From: Enterococcus_D sp050529585 | GTDB lineage: Bacteria; Bacillota; Bacilli; Lactobacillales; Enterococcaceae | DNA: 64,000 bases | Direction: 5' to 3' | Assembly (NCBI RefSeq): GCF_050529585.1 | Contig: NZ_CP172882.1 | Location: forward strand, 1,240,001 to 1,304,000 | Shown here: positions 52,919 through 61,591 of the stretch, piece after piece | Numbering within the stretch: position 1 is the first letter of the stretch | Layout: each line of letters begins with the position of its first letter | Notes under the pieces: model-generated | Seen by the model: the letters and a program-made list of their open reading frames with translations, nothing else | Database searches by the model: none | What the model was told of the DNA's origin: nothing | Translations under genes and position numbers: made by a program

Positions 52919-54645
52919 TGGTTGAGATGCTAAAAGGAATTGCTGCTAGTGATGGTGTTGCCGTTGCGAAAGCCTACCTGTTAGTACAACCTGATTTATC
53001 TTTTTCGAAAGTAACAGTTGAAGATACGGCAGCAGAGGAAGCACGTTTAGATGAGGCGTTGGCTAAGTCAACTGCGGAATTGCAACAAATCCGCGACAAA
53101 GCTGCGCAAACATTAGGCGAAGCAGAAGCACAAGTATTTGACGCACATCTAATGGTTCTTTCAGATCCAGAAATGATTGGTCAAATCAAACAAAATGTGT
53201 CAGACAACAAAGTCAATGCTGAAGCAGCATTGAAAGAAGTGACTGACATGTATATCGGTATGTTTGAAGCAATGGATGACAATGCTTACATGCAAGAACG
53301 GGCAGCAGATATCAAAGATGTCGCGAAACGTATCTTGGCGCATTTGCTAAATGTAACCTTGCCAAACCCTTCAATGATCAACGAAGAAGTCGTCGTTGTT
53401 GCTCATGACTTGACACCAAGTGATACAGCACAATTAGACCGCAACTTCGTAAAAGCTTTTGTAACAGATATTGGTGGACGTACGTCTCACTCTGCAATCA
53501 TGGCCCGGTCATTAGAAATTCCAGCAATCGTTGGAACGATGGAAATTACCGCTAAAGTGAATGCGGGAGATATTTTAGCTGTAAACGGCATCGTTGGTGA
53601 TGTGATCGTGAATCCAACTGATGATCAAGCAGCTGAATTTATCAAAGCAGGAGAAGCTTACGCACAACAAAAAGCAGAATGGGAAAAATTGAAAGATGCT
53701 GAAACAGTGACCGCTGATGGCAAGCACTTTGAATTGGCTGCAAATATTGGTACACCTAAAGATTTAGCTGGTGTCCACAACAATGGTGCAGAAGCAATTG
53801 GTTTGTACCGTACTGAATTCTTGTATATGGATTCTCCTGATTTCCCAACAGAAGAAGACCAATACAAAGCTTATAAAGCAGTTTTAGAAGGAATGGATGG
53901 CAAACCAGTTGTTGTTCGTACAATGGACATCGGCGGGGATAAAGAACTTTCTTATCTAAAACTACCTCATGAAATGAATCCTTTCTTAGGCTATCGTGCA
54001 TTGCGTATCAGTTTGTCTGAATTAGGCGACGATATGTTCCGTACGCAATTACGTGCCTTGCTTCGTGCATCAGCTCATGGAAATCTACGCATTATGTTCC
54101 CAATGGTGGCAACATTGAAAGAATTCCGAGCTGCGAAGAAAATGTATGAAGAAGAACGTCAAAAATTGATTGATGAAGGTGTTGAAATTTCAAATGATAT
54201 CCAAGTAGGTATCATGATCGAAATTCCAGCTGCAGCTGTTTTAGCGGATAAATTTGCTAAAGAAGTTGACTTCTTCAGTATTGGTACCAATGACTTGATC
54301 CAATACACAATGGCTGCCGATCGTATGAATGAACGCGTATCTTACTTATATCAACCTTACAACCCATCAATTTTACGTTTGATCAAAAACGTGATCGATG
54401 CAGCGCATGCTGAAGGCAAATGGGCTGGTATGTGCGGCGAAATGGCTGGGGATCAAACAGCTGTACCGTTGCTGGTAGGCATGGGCTTAGACGAATTTTC
54501 AATGAGTGCAACCTCTATTCTAAAAACACGCAGCTTAATGAAACGCTTATCTACTACTGATATGCAAGAGTTAGCAAAACGTGCTTTAGCAGATTGTGAT
54601 ACAATGGAAGAAGTTGTCGCATTGGTCGATGAGTATGTGAAGTAA
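52918..54645 (+). CDS. ptsI: PTS enzyme I (PEP-protein phosphotransferase)
   Basis: A 575-residue cytoplasmic enzyme that passes phosphate from PEP to HPr. The N-terminal phosphohistidine is His191 in GGRTSHSAIMARS; the C-terminal PEP-binding barrel has VVRTMDIGGDKEL, IMIEIPAA and the active Cys region GMCGEMAG. Coupled to ptsH, closed by a strong terminator. Confidence 0.98.
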   Translation: MVEMLKGIAASDGVAVAKAYLLVQPDLSFSKVTVEDTAAEEARLDEALAKSTAELQQIRDKAAQTLGEAEAQVFDAHLMVLSDPEMIGQIKQNVSDNKVNAEAALKEVTDMYIGMFEAMDDNAYMQERAADIKDVAKRILAHLLNVTLPNPSMINEEVVVVAHDLTPSDTAQLDRNFVKAFVTDIGGRTSHSAIMARSLEIPAIVGTMEITAKVNAGDILAVNGIVGDVIVNPTDDQAAEFIKAGEAYAQQKAEWEKLKDAETVTADGKHFELAANIGTPKDLAGVHNNGAEAIGLYRTEFLYMDSPDFPTEEDQYKAYKAVLEGMDGKPVVVRTMDIGGDKELSYLKLPHEMNPFLGYRALRISLSELGDDMFRTQLRALLRASAHGNLRIMFPMVATLKEFRAAKKMYEEERQKLIDEGVEISNDIQVGIMIEIPAAAVLADKFAKEVDFFSIGTNDLIQYTMAADRMNERVSYLYQPYNPSILRLIKNVIDAAHAEGKWAGMCGEMAGDQTAVPLLVGMGLDEFSMSATSILKTRSLMKRLSTTDMQELAKRALADCDTMEEVVALVDEYVK

Positions 54646-54657
54646 GCAAACAGATAA

Positions 54658-54689
54658 GGGCAGTAAGCTTTCGCTTACTGCCCTTTTTT
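54658..54689 (+). terminator. Terminator after ptsI
   Basis: GGGCAGTAAG, CTTTCG, CTTACTGCCC then TTTTTT. Confidence 0.95.
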
Positions 54690-54830
54690 GTGTTCAAGAA
54701 GACGTCAGACAACGAACAGTTTTGTCATATCACACCCTTAAACGTTGCTATTTCTGGCGTTTCCAGTATCATGAAGAATAAAGATATGCATTATCTAAGA
54801 CCATGGTAGGAGTGTGTCTGCTGCTGGCTA

Positions 54831-54839
54831 TGCTATACT
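54831..54839 (+). promoter_or_regulatory. Extended -10 promoter of the glycolipid genes
   Basis: TGCTATACT is an extended -10 element, 37 bases before the TTG start; the -35 is poor. Confidence 0.5.
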
Positions 54840-54876
54840 ATATGTAGACATATTCAGTACCAAGGAGGAATTATTT

Positions 54877-55887
54877 TTGAAAGTACTTCTTTACTTTGAA
54901 GGAGAAAAACTATTAGCTAAATCGGGCATTGGGAGAGCATTGGCCCATCAACAACGTGCTTTGACTAATGTAGGTATCCCCTATACCTTGGATCGTCATG
55001 ACGAAGATTATGATATTTTGCATATCAATACCTATGGTGTCAATAGTCTGCATATGGTAAATAAGGCGAAGCGACAAGGAAAAAAAGTCATTTATCATGC
55101 ACATTCAACGGAAGAGGATTTTCGGAATTCGTTTATCGGTTCAAATCAGTTATCGCCATTATACAAAAAATATTTAGTCAATTTATACGCAAGAGCCGAT
55201 CAACTAATCACGCCAACCCCTTATTCCAAAGAATTGTTAGAAAAATATGGACTGACTGTACCAATCAAGGCCATCTCAAACGGGATCGATTTGGCAAAGT
55301 ATCAGCCAAAAGTCGAAAAAGAACAAGCATTCCGCGATTATTTCAATTTAGATGCACAGCAAAAGGTCATCATTTCTGTCGGTTTGTTTTTTGAACGCAA
55401 AGGTATTCTAGACTTTGTAGAGATCGCCAAACAATTACCAGAGTATACATTTATCTGGTTTGGGCATACGCCGATGATGACGATTCCTAAAAAAATTCGT
55501 GATTTGGTCAATGGCAACCATCCTGATAATGTATTGTTTCCAGGCTATATCAAAGGAGATATTATTGAAGGCGCCTATTCTGCGGCTGATTTATTCTTCT
55601 TTCCTTCTTATGAAGAAACAGAAGGAATTGTTGTTTTAGAAGCATTAGCAAGCAGACAACAAATCTTAGTCCGGGATATTCCTGTGTACAAAGGCTGGCT
55701 CGAAGAAAATGAGAATGCCTACATGGCCAAAGATAATCTAGGTTTTACCACTAAGATCAAAGCGATTCTTGATGGTCAACTCCCTAATTTAACGGATGCA
55801 GGGTATCGCACAGCGCAAGAAAAAAGTATCGATGCCATTGGACAAGAGTTGAAAGCTGTCTATCAGCAAGTATTGACAAAGAGTTAG
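54877..55887 (+). CDS. bgsA: Glycosyltransferase family 4, BgsA/LafB-like (TTG start)
   Basis: A 336-residue GT-B enzyme. The UDP-sugar region has SVGLFFERKGI, FFPSYEETEGIVVLEALAS with the E-x7-E motif of GT4. The start is a TTG after AAGGAGG (MKVLLYFEGEKL); the longer frame crosses the promoter. Together with the next gene it matches the enterococcal bgsA-bgsB order, where BgsA adds the second glucose to make diglucosyl-diacylglycerol, the lipoteichoic acid anchor. The symbol is inferred from context. Confidence 0.82.
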   Translation: MKVLLYFEGEKLLAKSGIGRALAHQQRALTNVGIPYTLDRHDEDYDILHINTYGVNSLHMVNKAKRQGKKVIYHAHSTEEDFRNSFIGSNQLSPLYKKYLVNLYARADQLITPTPYSKELLEKYGLTVPIKAISNGIDLAKYQPKVEKEQAFRDYFNLDAQQKVIISVGLFFERKGILDFVEIAKQLPEYTFIWFGHTPMMTIPKKIRDLVNGNHPDNVLFPGYIKGDIIEGAYSAADLFFFPSYEETEGIVVLEALASRQQILVRDIPVYKGWLEENENAYMAKDNLGFTTKIKAILDGQLPNLTDAGYRTAQEKSIDAIGQELKAVYQQVLTKS

Positions 55888-55915
55888 CAATCATGCGAAG
55901 TTTGGAGGTACCGTT

Positions 55916-57148
55916 TTGAAAATCGGATTTTTCACAGACACTTACTTTCCGCAAGTCAGTGGTGTTGCAACATCAATCAAAACATTAAAAGAAGAATTAG
56001 AAAAAAAGGGCCATAAAGTCTATATATTTACGACAACAGATCCTAATGCTGCGTTGGATGAAGAAGATATCATCCGAATGCCTAGTGTTCCTTTTGTGTC
56101 ATTCAAAGACCGGCGCATCGTGGTGCGAGGCATGGTATATGCCTATCTGATCGCAAAAGAGCTGGAATTGGAATTGATCCATACCCATACCGAATTTGGT
56201 GCTGGGATGTTAGGGAAAATGGTCGGTAAAAAGATGCAGATTCCCGTCATACACACCTATCATACAATGTACGAAGATTATCTTCATTATATTGCCAATG
56301 GCAAAGTGCTGCGTCCTGCGCATGTCAAATATTTGTCTCGCTTATTTGCCAACCATAGCACCGGTGTGGTCTGTCCTAGTGAACGGGTGATCGACACGTT
56401 GCGAGGTTATGGCGTTGTTTCTCCGATGCGCATCATTCCCACGGGTATAGAGGTGGAGAAATTCAGACGTCCGGATATTACCGCAGAGATGAAAAAAGCG
56501 TTGCGGCAACAATTGGCGATTGAAGAGAATCAACCAATGCTCTTGTCTTTGAGTCGTATTTCCTACGAAAAAAATATTCAAGCCATCATCGATGGCATGC
56601 CTGAAATCCTCGCATCGATTCCCGATGCCAAGTTGGTGATCGTTGGTAAAGGACCACATAAAGAAAAACTCGAAGAAAAAGCAGCGGCGATGCAATTATC
56701 TGATCATATTTATTTTGTTGGTGAAGTGCCAAATGATGAAGTAGCTATTTACTATCATGCAGCTGATTATTTTGTCAGTGCATCGACTTCGGAAACGCAA
56801 GGGTTAACTTACACTGAAGCGATGGCTGCGGGTACACCATTAGTGGTTGAAGGCAATGATTACTTAAATACATTGATCGATGATCCTTCTTTAGGGGTAA
56901 CATATCAAACAGACCAAGATTTTGCCAAAACATTTATAGATTATGTCCAACAACAGATACCAGCTGATTCTGAAGTCTTAGCGCGTAAATTGTATGAAAT
57001 CTCTGCGTTGCGATTTGGTGAATCGATGTTGTCGTTTTACCATGATATGGTGGCTTACTATGAAACAACCGAATTAGAAAAAGAGACGGAACAAACTTTG
57101 AAAAAGTTCAAAGTAAAATTGAAATCTTTCAGACGCTCCGTCGATTAA
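55916..57148 (+). CDS. bgsB: 1,2-diacylglycerol 3-glucosyltransferase, BgsB/LafA-like (TTG start)
   Basis: A 410-residue GT4 enzyme. IGFFTDTYFPQVSGVATS at the start (diacylglycerol-type acceptor domain), HTYHTMYEDYLHYI and the donor-site ASTSETQGLTYTEAMA with its E-x7-E pattern are typical of monoglucosyl-diacylglycerol synthases. The C-terminus is basic and likely peripheral to the membrane. TTG start after GGAGG. It follows bgsA by 28 bases; both feed glycolipid and lipoteichoic acid assembly. Confidence 0.85.
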   Translation: MKIGFFTDTYFPQVSGVATSIKTLKEELEKKGHKVYIFTTTDPNAALDEEDIIRMPSVPFVSFKDRRIVVRGMVYAYLIAKELELELIHTHTEFGAGMLGKMVGKKMQIPVIHTYHTMYEDYLHYIANGKVLRPAHVKYLSRLFANHSTGVVCPSERVIDTLRGYGVVSPMRIIPTGIEVEKFRRPDITAEMKKALRQQLAIEENQPMLLSLSRISYEKNIQAIIDGMPEILASIPDAKLVIVGKGPHKEKLEEKAAAMQLSDHIYFVGEVPNDEVAIYYHAADYFVSASTSETQGLTYTEAMAAGTPLVVEGNDYLNTLIDDPSLGVTYQTDQDFAKTFIDYVQQQIPADSEVLARKLYEISALRFGESMLSFYHDMVAYYETTELEKETEQTLKKFKVKLKSFRRSVD

Positions 57149-57163
57149 ACAGAAAGTTTTCTC

Positions 57164-57210
57164 AAGTTCATGTTTTTAGCGTATACTATACTAAAGACAT
57201 GAACTTTTTT
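57164..57210 (+). terminator. Terminator after bgsB with a promoter-like loop
   Basis: A 16-base arm AAGTTCATGTTTTTAG pairs with CTAAAGACATGAACTT (one mismatch), then TTTTTT. The loop contains TATACT, twice overlapping, which could act as -10 for the next gene. Confidence 0.85.
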
Positions 57211-57227
57211 GATATGGAGGAATGGAC

Positions 57228-58103
57228 ATGGAGCTAGGTTTTATTGGAACAGGCGTTATGGGTCAATCGATGGTAGGTCATTTGTTGGCGGCTGGGCATC
57301 AAGTATCAGTTTACAACCGCACAAAAAGCAAAACGGATGGATTGATCGAAAAAGGCGCCAAATGGGCAGACACCCCCTCAGAAGTAGCCGCCAATAGTCA
57401 GGTTGTTTTTACAATGGTTGGTTATCCTAGTGATGTAGAAGAAGTTTACTATGGAGACAAGGGTATTTTTCAAACAGATGTTACAGGTAAGGTGCTGGTC
57501 GACTTTACTACGAGTACACCAGACTTGGCAGAAAGAATTTTTCAAACAGCATCGGAAAATGGTGCAGCTAGTATGGATGCACCTGTGTCTGGCGGTGATC
57601 TAGGTGCGCAAAATGCCACATTGACCATCATGGCAGGTGGCGATCAAGCAACATATGAAAAGGTACTACCCTTGTTCAAAATTATGGGCAAAAGTTATCA
57701 ATTACAAGGGGGACCTGGTAAAGGACAGCATACCAAGATGGCGAATCAAATCATGATTGCCGGTACGATGACTGGATTAACCGAAATGTTGGTCTATGCA
57801 CAAGCAGCAGGTTTAGACTTGCCGCAAGTTATTCAAACCTTATCAGGTGGTGGAGCGAACAACTGGTCGATGACCAATTATAGTCCCCGCATTCTAAAAG
57901 AAGACTATTCGCCAGGCTTTTTTGTCAAACATTTTATCAAAGATTTGGGCATCGCCCTAGATGAAGCAGAAAAAATGAATGTGTTTTTGCCTAGTACCGC
58001 TTTAGCCAAATCACTCTACGATCAGTTAGCAAACAAAGGTTATGAAAACGATGGAACGCAAGCACTGATTAAACTTTGGTGGCAAGATGGAAAAAAATCG
58101 TAA
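57228..58103 (+). CDS. NAD(P)-binding beta-hydroxyacid dehydrogenase
   Basis: A 291-residue protein of the 3-hydroxyisobutyrate dehydrogenase family. The N-terminal Rossmann motif is GFIGTGVMGQSM; the substrate-binding DAPVSGGDLGAQN and the catalytic lysine tract GKGQHTKMANQ follow. Members reduce small semialdehydes such as tartronate or succinic semialdehyde; substrate unknown here. GGAGG lies seven bases before the ATG at 57228, better than the ATG at 57222. Confidence 0.9.
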   Translation: MELGFIGTGVMGQSMVGHLLAAGHQVSVYNRTKSKTDGLIEKGAKWADTPSEVAANSQVVFTMVGYPSDVEEVYYGDKGIFQTDVTGKVLVDFTTSTPDLAERIFQTASENGAASMDAPVSGGDLGAQNATLTIMAGGDQATYEKVLPLFKIMGKSYQLQGGPGKGQHTKMANQIMIAGTMTGLTEMLVYAQAAGLDLPQVIQTLSGGGANNWSMTNYSPRILKEDYSPGFFVKHFIKDLGIALDEAEKMNVFLPSTALAKSLYDQLANKGYENDGTQALIKLWWQDGKKS

Positions 58104-58186
58104 AATCACAAAAAAAATTGTAAAAATCAATGCATGTTAGAGGATGTTTTGATACAATATAACGGACAGAAAAAGGAGGCTTACGA

Positions 58187-58417
58187 ATGAAAAGTTCGCA
58201 ATTAGTCGCTATCATCAAACGTTTAGAAGCGATGGTCGAAGCGCAAGACAGTGAAGTTCAAGTACGTCGTTTTGAAAAAGAAGGCGTCGAAAAATGTACC
58301 GTTACTTATGACCATTCAACTGAAACGTTTGAATTAACGGAAGCAGAAACAAATCAACCTTATCAATTTGATAATGTCGATATTGTAGCCATGGAAATTT
58401 ATGATTTGATCCAATAA
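58187..58417 (+). CDS. YkuJ family (DUF1797) protein
   Basis: A 76-residue cytoplasmic protein resembling Bacillus YkuJ from memory: SQLVAIIKRLEAM at the start, TFELTEAE in the middle and FDNVDIVAMEIYDLIQ at the end. Function unknown; no motif of catalysis. AAAAGGAGG precedes the ATG. Single-gene unit. Confidence 0.82.
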   Translation: MKSSQLVAIIKRLEAMVEAQDSEVQVRRFEKEGVEKCTVTYDHSTETFELTEAETNQPYQFDNVDIVAMEIYDLIQ

Positions 58418-58482
58418 GAAAGAATGCTTCTTTCTGCATTCGCGTAAGTCGAAAGATTTATATCTCGCAATCCAATCATAAG

Positions 58483-58530
58483 AAAAGGAACTAAAAGTTG
58501 ATCATTGATCGCTTTTAGTTCCTTTTTTTA
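58483..58530. terminator. Hairpin terminator, overlapping the GIY-YIG gene end
   Basis: AAAAGGAACTAAAAG and its complement form a 15-base stem, with A and T runs on both sides. The stop codon of the minus-strand gene lies in the loop. It serves both convergent genes. Confidence 0.88.
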
Positions 58531-59482
58531 GTGTTGCGTCTACCTTCAGCCCCTTATCAGCAAGCAAACGCTGTTGATAATGAAGGAGGATACACACCGG
58601 ATCGAGGTCATTGGCGGTTAAAGGACGAAAATCATGTTCTGTGGCAATAGGTGTAAATACCTCATTGGCAAGACAAACTTTAGAATGAACGATTTGTCCA
58701 AAGTGGATTTGATAGTATTTGACGGCACGTATTTCCGTAGTATCAGGTAAGAAAATCGGTACTGATAAAATCCGATTTGGTGTATGCCAGAAATCATTGA
58801 TCCGTTTGATTTCTTGGTAAAAGTTATTGGCGGCGACTAGCTCCTGTCGGAGTGTATGTGCTTGTTCAAAGAGCCATTGATCTGCTAGATATGCCAAACG
58901 TTGTTGATTCAAATCGAAAAAATCGGTAGGTTCTCCAGCAAAAAAATGGTTGATTTCTTGCCATTTTTCTATGTCTGATCGTGTCTTGATAATGGGCAAT
59001 TGTTTTTCCAAGCGCAGTTTTGTCACGTGGTTGATTCCGTCTAGCAGATAGGTTTCTTTCAATAATTGAAAAATCAGCGTCAGCTGTTTCGGTCTTCTGA
59101 AAGGACCCAAAGACGCCGGCGTTCTTTTTTCTTGTAAGTGGAAATCCCTTTGACTTAAATCGAGATACCGATAATTAGCAGAATCATTCATTTGTCGATT
59201 ATACATTGGATGGATCTGCTGGATCAGTTTGCACTCTAATAATAAGGCGTCTAATTCAGTATCGACATTGATCGTATCGAAATCAGCAATATTGTAGATC
59301 ATTCTTCTTGTTTTTTTTGTATGTTGCTGATTCTTCCTAAAATACGAAATGACCCGAGACTTGAGTGACTTGGCTTTTCCCACGTAGACCACATCTCCAT
59401 GCTGGTCTTTCATTAAATAAATACCTGGTGTTGAAGGCAAAGTATTGGCTTTCTTTTTTAATAGATTGATTTGTTGATTCAT
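58502..59482 (-). CDS. UvrC-like GIY-YIG nuclease, stand-alone
   Basis: A 326-residue protein. The N-terminal GIY-YIG domain (about 14-95) is UvrC-like: PGIYLMKDQHGDVVYVGKAKSLKSR and the glutamate-bearing TELDALLLECKLIQ. The rest (about 96-326) has no UvrB-binding UVR motif, RNase H-like UvrC endonuclease domain or HhH that I can see. UvrC itself is about 600 residues. It thus resembles Cho-type or DNA polymerase III epsilon-associated GIY-YIG proteins. Role in nucleotide excision or phage defence is a guess. AGGAGA precedes the ATG. Confidence 0.85.
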   Translation of the reverse strand: MNQQINLLKKKANTLPSTPGIYLMKDQHGDVVYVGKAKSLKSRVISYFRKNQQHTKKTRRMIYNIADFDTINVDTELDALLLECKLIQQIHPMYNRQMNDSANYRYLDLSQRDFHLQEKRTPASLGPFRRPKQLTLIFQLLKETYLLDGINHVTKLRLEKQLPIIKTRSDIEKWQEINHFFAGEPTDFFDLNQQRLAYLADQWLFEQAHTLRQELVAANNFYQEIKRINDFWHTPNRILSVPIFLPDTTEIRAVKYYQIHFGQIVHSKVCLANEVFTPIATEHDFRPLTANDLDPVCILLHYQQRLLADKGLKVDATLKKGTKSDQ

Positions 59483-59540
59483 AGGATTCTCCTCATTTCC
59501 TCTAAAAGGTAGCAGAAGTGAAGCTTGATCGCAAGTGGTT

Positions 59541-59568
59541 TTAATATAGTATCAACAGGTATTTTCAA
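59541..59568 (-). promoter_or_regulatory. Candidate promoter of the GIY-YIG gene
   Basis: On the minus strand TTGAAA, 16 bases, TATTAA. A FabT-type box starts four bases upstream of its -35. Confidence 0.45.
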
Positions 59569-59571
59569 GTT

Positions 59572-59588
59572 AGTTTGACTATCAAGAT
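59572..59588. promoter_or_regulatory. FabT box 1
   Basis: AGTTTGACTATCAAGAT matches the FabT palindrome TTTGA-NTA-TCAAA well. It is 205 bases before fabT, next to the divergent promoter. Confidence 0.65.
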
Positions 59589-59699
59589 ATATTTTAAAGC
59601 GTATAGAGAGGATTTTGTCAACTCAAAACAAAATATTTCTTAGAAAATCCGTTTGAAAATAAAAATGTCCTTAAAAAAAGCAAAAGTTTAAAAATGTTC

Positions 59700-59728
59700 T
59701 TGCAATTCTTAATGACTTTCGATATAGT
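59700..59728 (+). promoter_or_regulatory. fabT promoter
   Basis: TTGCAA, 17 bases, TATAGT; the -10 overlaps FabT box 2. Confidence 0.75.
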
Positions 59729-59758
59729 TTGACTATCAAATGATTTGATTATCAAAGT
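59726..59758. promoter_or_regulatory. FabT boxes 2 and 3 (tandem)
   Basis: AGTTTGACTATCAAATG and ATTTGATTATCAAAGT lie side by side, over and just after the -10 of the fabT promoter. This layout predicts repression of the fab cluster and autoregulation by FabT bound to acyl-ACP. Confidence 0.88.
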
Positions 59759-59776
59759 ATTCGGATGGTGAACACT

Positions 59777-60217
59777 ATGGAACCCAATTTAGAAACAGTC
59801 AATGACTATTTAGTCAGTGTCTTTAATGACATTTTAGTGATCGAAGAATCTGAATTGAAAAAATCACAATTCAAAGATCTTTCCATTACTGAAATGCATA
59901 CCATCGAAGCAATCGGGATGTACAAAAAGAAGACGACGACTGAAGTTGCCAAAGAACTATCAATCACAGTTGGGACATTGACCATCGCGATCAATCGTTT
60001 GGTAAAGAAAGATTATGTAGAACGAATCCGTAGTGAAGATGATCGGCGGGTCGTAAAATTAGCGTTAACAAGAAAAGGAAAGCTGCTTTTTCGGGTGCAC
60101 CAGCATTTCCATCGTGAGATGGTCAAAGGCGTACTTAGTCAAATGAATGATGAAGAAGAAAAGGCTTTACTGAAAGCACTAAAAAATCTGCATACCTTTT
60201 TACAAGAGTATAAGTGA
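59777..60217 (+). CDS. fabT: Fatty acid biosynthesis repressor FabT (MarR family)
   Basis: A 146-residue winged-helix MarR-type regulator: TTEVAKELSITVGTLTIAINRLVKKDYV is the HTH and DDRRVVKLALT the wing. It is recognised as FabT from its place at the head of the fab cluster and the FabT boxes upstream. The ATG at 59777 (MEPNLETVNDYLV) follows GGATGGTG; two earlier codons could start but have no good spacing. fabH starts nine bases after its stop. Confidence 0.93.
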   Translation: MEPNLETVNDYLVSVFNDILVIEESELKKSQFKDLSITEMHTIEAIGMYKKKTTTEVAKELSITVGTLTIAINRLVKKDYVERIRSEDDRRVVKLALTRKGKLLFRVHQHFHREMVKGVLSQMNDEEEKALLKALKNLHTFLQEYK

Positions 60218-60226
60218 GAATAATCG

Positions 60227-61189
60227 ATGAATATGTTTGGGAAAATTACAGCGACAGCAAGTTATGTTCCTGAGAAGATCGTCACCAATGATGATTTGTC
60301 TCACTTGATGGACACATCAGATGAATGGATCTACTCTAGAACAGGAATCAAAGAAAGAAGAATATCCGTTGGTGAAAATACATCGGATCTTTGCTTTAAA
60401 GTAGCTGTTAGACTACTGGAAAAAGCAAATATTGCACCTGAAGAACTTGATTTTATTTTAGTTGCAACGATCACACCTGATTTCAATACACCGGCGGTTG
60501 CTTGCCAAGTGCAAGGAATGATCGGGGCAGCTAATGCTTTTGCTTTTGATATCAGCGCTGCGTGTGCTGGTTTCGTCTATGCTTTGTCTATGGCTGAAAA
60601 GTTGATCAGAACTGGATCAAAAAAAGGTCTGGTCATTGGCGGCGAAGTTTTATCAAAAGTGTTGGATTGGGAAGACCGCTCATCGGCTGTTTTATTCGGT
60701 GATGGCGCGGCTGGTATCGTTCTAGAAGCAACAAATGAGCAGCATATCCTCAAAGAAAGCCTCAAGGCGGATGGAACAAGAGGAATGTCATTGACTTCTG
60801 GTTTTCGCAGCAATCACAATCCTTTTTCAACCAATGCACCCGCATATAATGCTTGTATGCAAATGGTTGGTCGAGAAATCTTTGATTTTGCGACACGGGA
60901 TGTTGTGAAGTCGATTGCTGAAATCATTGAAAATCAAGAAGTGGATTTTTACCTGCTTCACCAAGCAAACGCCCGCATATTGGACAAAGTCGCGCGGAAG
61001 TTGAAACAACCGCGGGAACAATTCTTACAAAATATGCAATTTTATGGCAATACTTCAGCGGCTTCGATTCCCTTATTATTGGATGAAGAAGTCAAAAAAG
61101 GGACACTGTCACTGGGCAGTGGACAACGAGTGGTGTTCTCAGGTTTTGGCGGCGGATTGACATGGGGAACCATGCTCGCTACTTTATAG
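60227..61189 (+). CDS. fabH: Beta-ketoacyl-ACP synthase III
   Basis: A 320-residue condensing enzyme that joins acetyl-CoA and malonyl-ACP to start fatty acid synthesis. Catalytic Cys113 (ISAACAGF), His in LLHQANARI and Asn in YGNTSAAS are all seen. An alternative ATG two codons later is possible. Follows fabT closely. Confidence 0.96.
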   Translation: MNMFGKITATASYVPEKIVTNDDLSHLMDTSDEWIYSRTGIKERRISVGENTSDLCFKVAVRLLEKANIAPEELDFILVATITPDFNTPAVACQVQGMIGAANAFAFDISAACAGFVYALSMAEKLIRTGSKKGLVIGGEVLSKVLDWEDRSSAVLFGDGAAGIVLEATNEQHILKESLKADGTRGMSLTSGFRSNHNPFSTNAPAYNACMQMVGREIFDFATRDVVKSIAEIIENQEVDFYLLHQANARILDKVARKLKQPREQFLQNMQFYGNTSAASIPLLLDEEVKKGTLSLGSGQRVVFSGFGGGLTWGTMLATL

Positions 61190-61247
61190 CCTGTTCACAA
61201 AATAAAATAATCAATAAGATAAGAAAACATATTGGAGGAAACAACAC

Positions 61248-61472
61248 ATGGTATTCGAAAAAATTCAAGAAATCGTAGCAGAAGAATTAGGCAAAGAAAC
61301 AGAAGAAATCAAATTGAACACAAACATTCAAGAAGATTTAGAAGCTGACAGCTTAGATTTATTCCAAATCATCAATGAAATCGAAGATGAATTCGATGTA
61401 AAAATCGAAACAGAAGACGGCATCAAAACTGTTGAAGATCTAGTTAAATATGTAGAAAAACAACAAGCATAA
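61248..61472 (+). CDS. acpP: Acyl carrier protein
   Basis: A 74-residue acidic helical protein with the phosphopantetheine site Ser35 in EADSLDLFQ. TTGGAGG precedes the ATG. It carries growing acyl chains and, as acyl-ACP, is the co-repressor of FabT. A hairpin terminator follows directly, which fits high-level partial transcription of the upstream part of the cluster. Confidence 0.97.
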   Translation: MVFEKIQEIVAEELGKETEEIKLNTNIQEDLEADSLDLFQIINEIEDEFDVKIETEDGIKTVEDLVKYVEKQQA

Positions 61473-61476
61473 AACA

Positions 61477-61508
61477 AAGGCTAGGCAAGCAGCCTAGCCT
61501 TTCCTTTT
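61477..61508 (+). terminator. Terminator or attenuator after acpP
   Basis: AAGGCTAGGC, AAGCA, GCCTAGCCTT followed by a short T-rich tail (TCCTTTT). The weak tail suggests partial readthrough to fabD. Confidence 0.8.
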
Positions 61509-61591
61509 CATGTTTTAAGAACACGTTTATCGTTCCGATCGATTAAACCATGTTCTCCAATTCAAATGATGTAGATATAAAGGAGCAAAAG

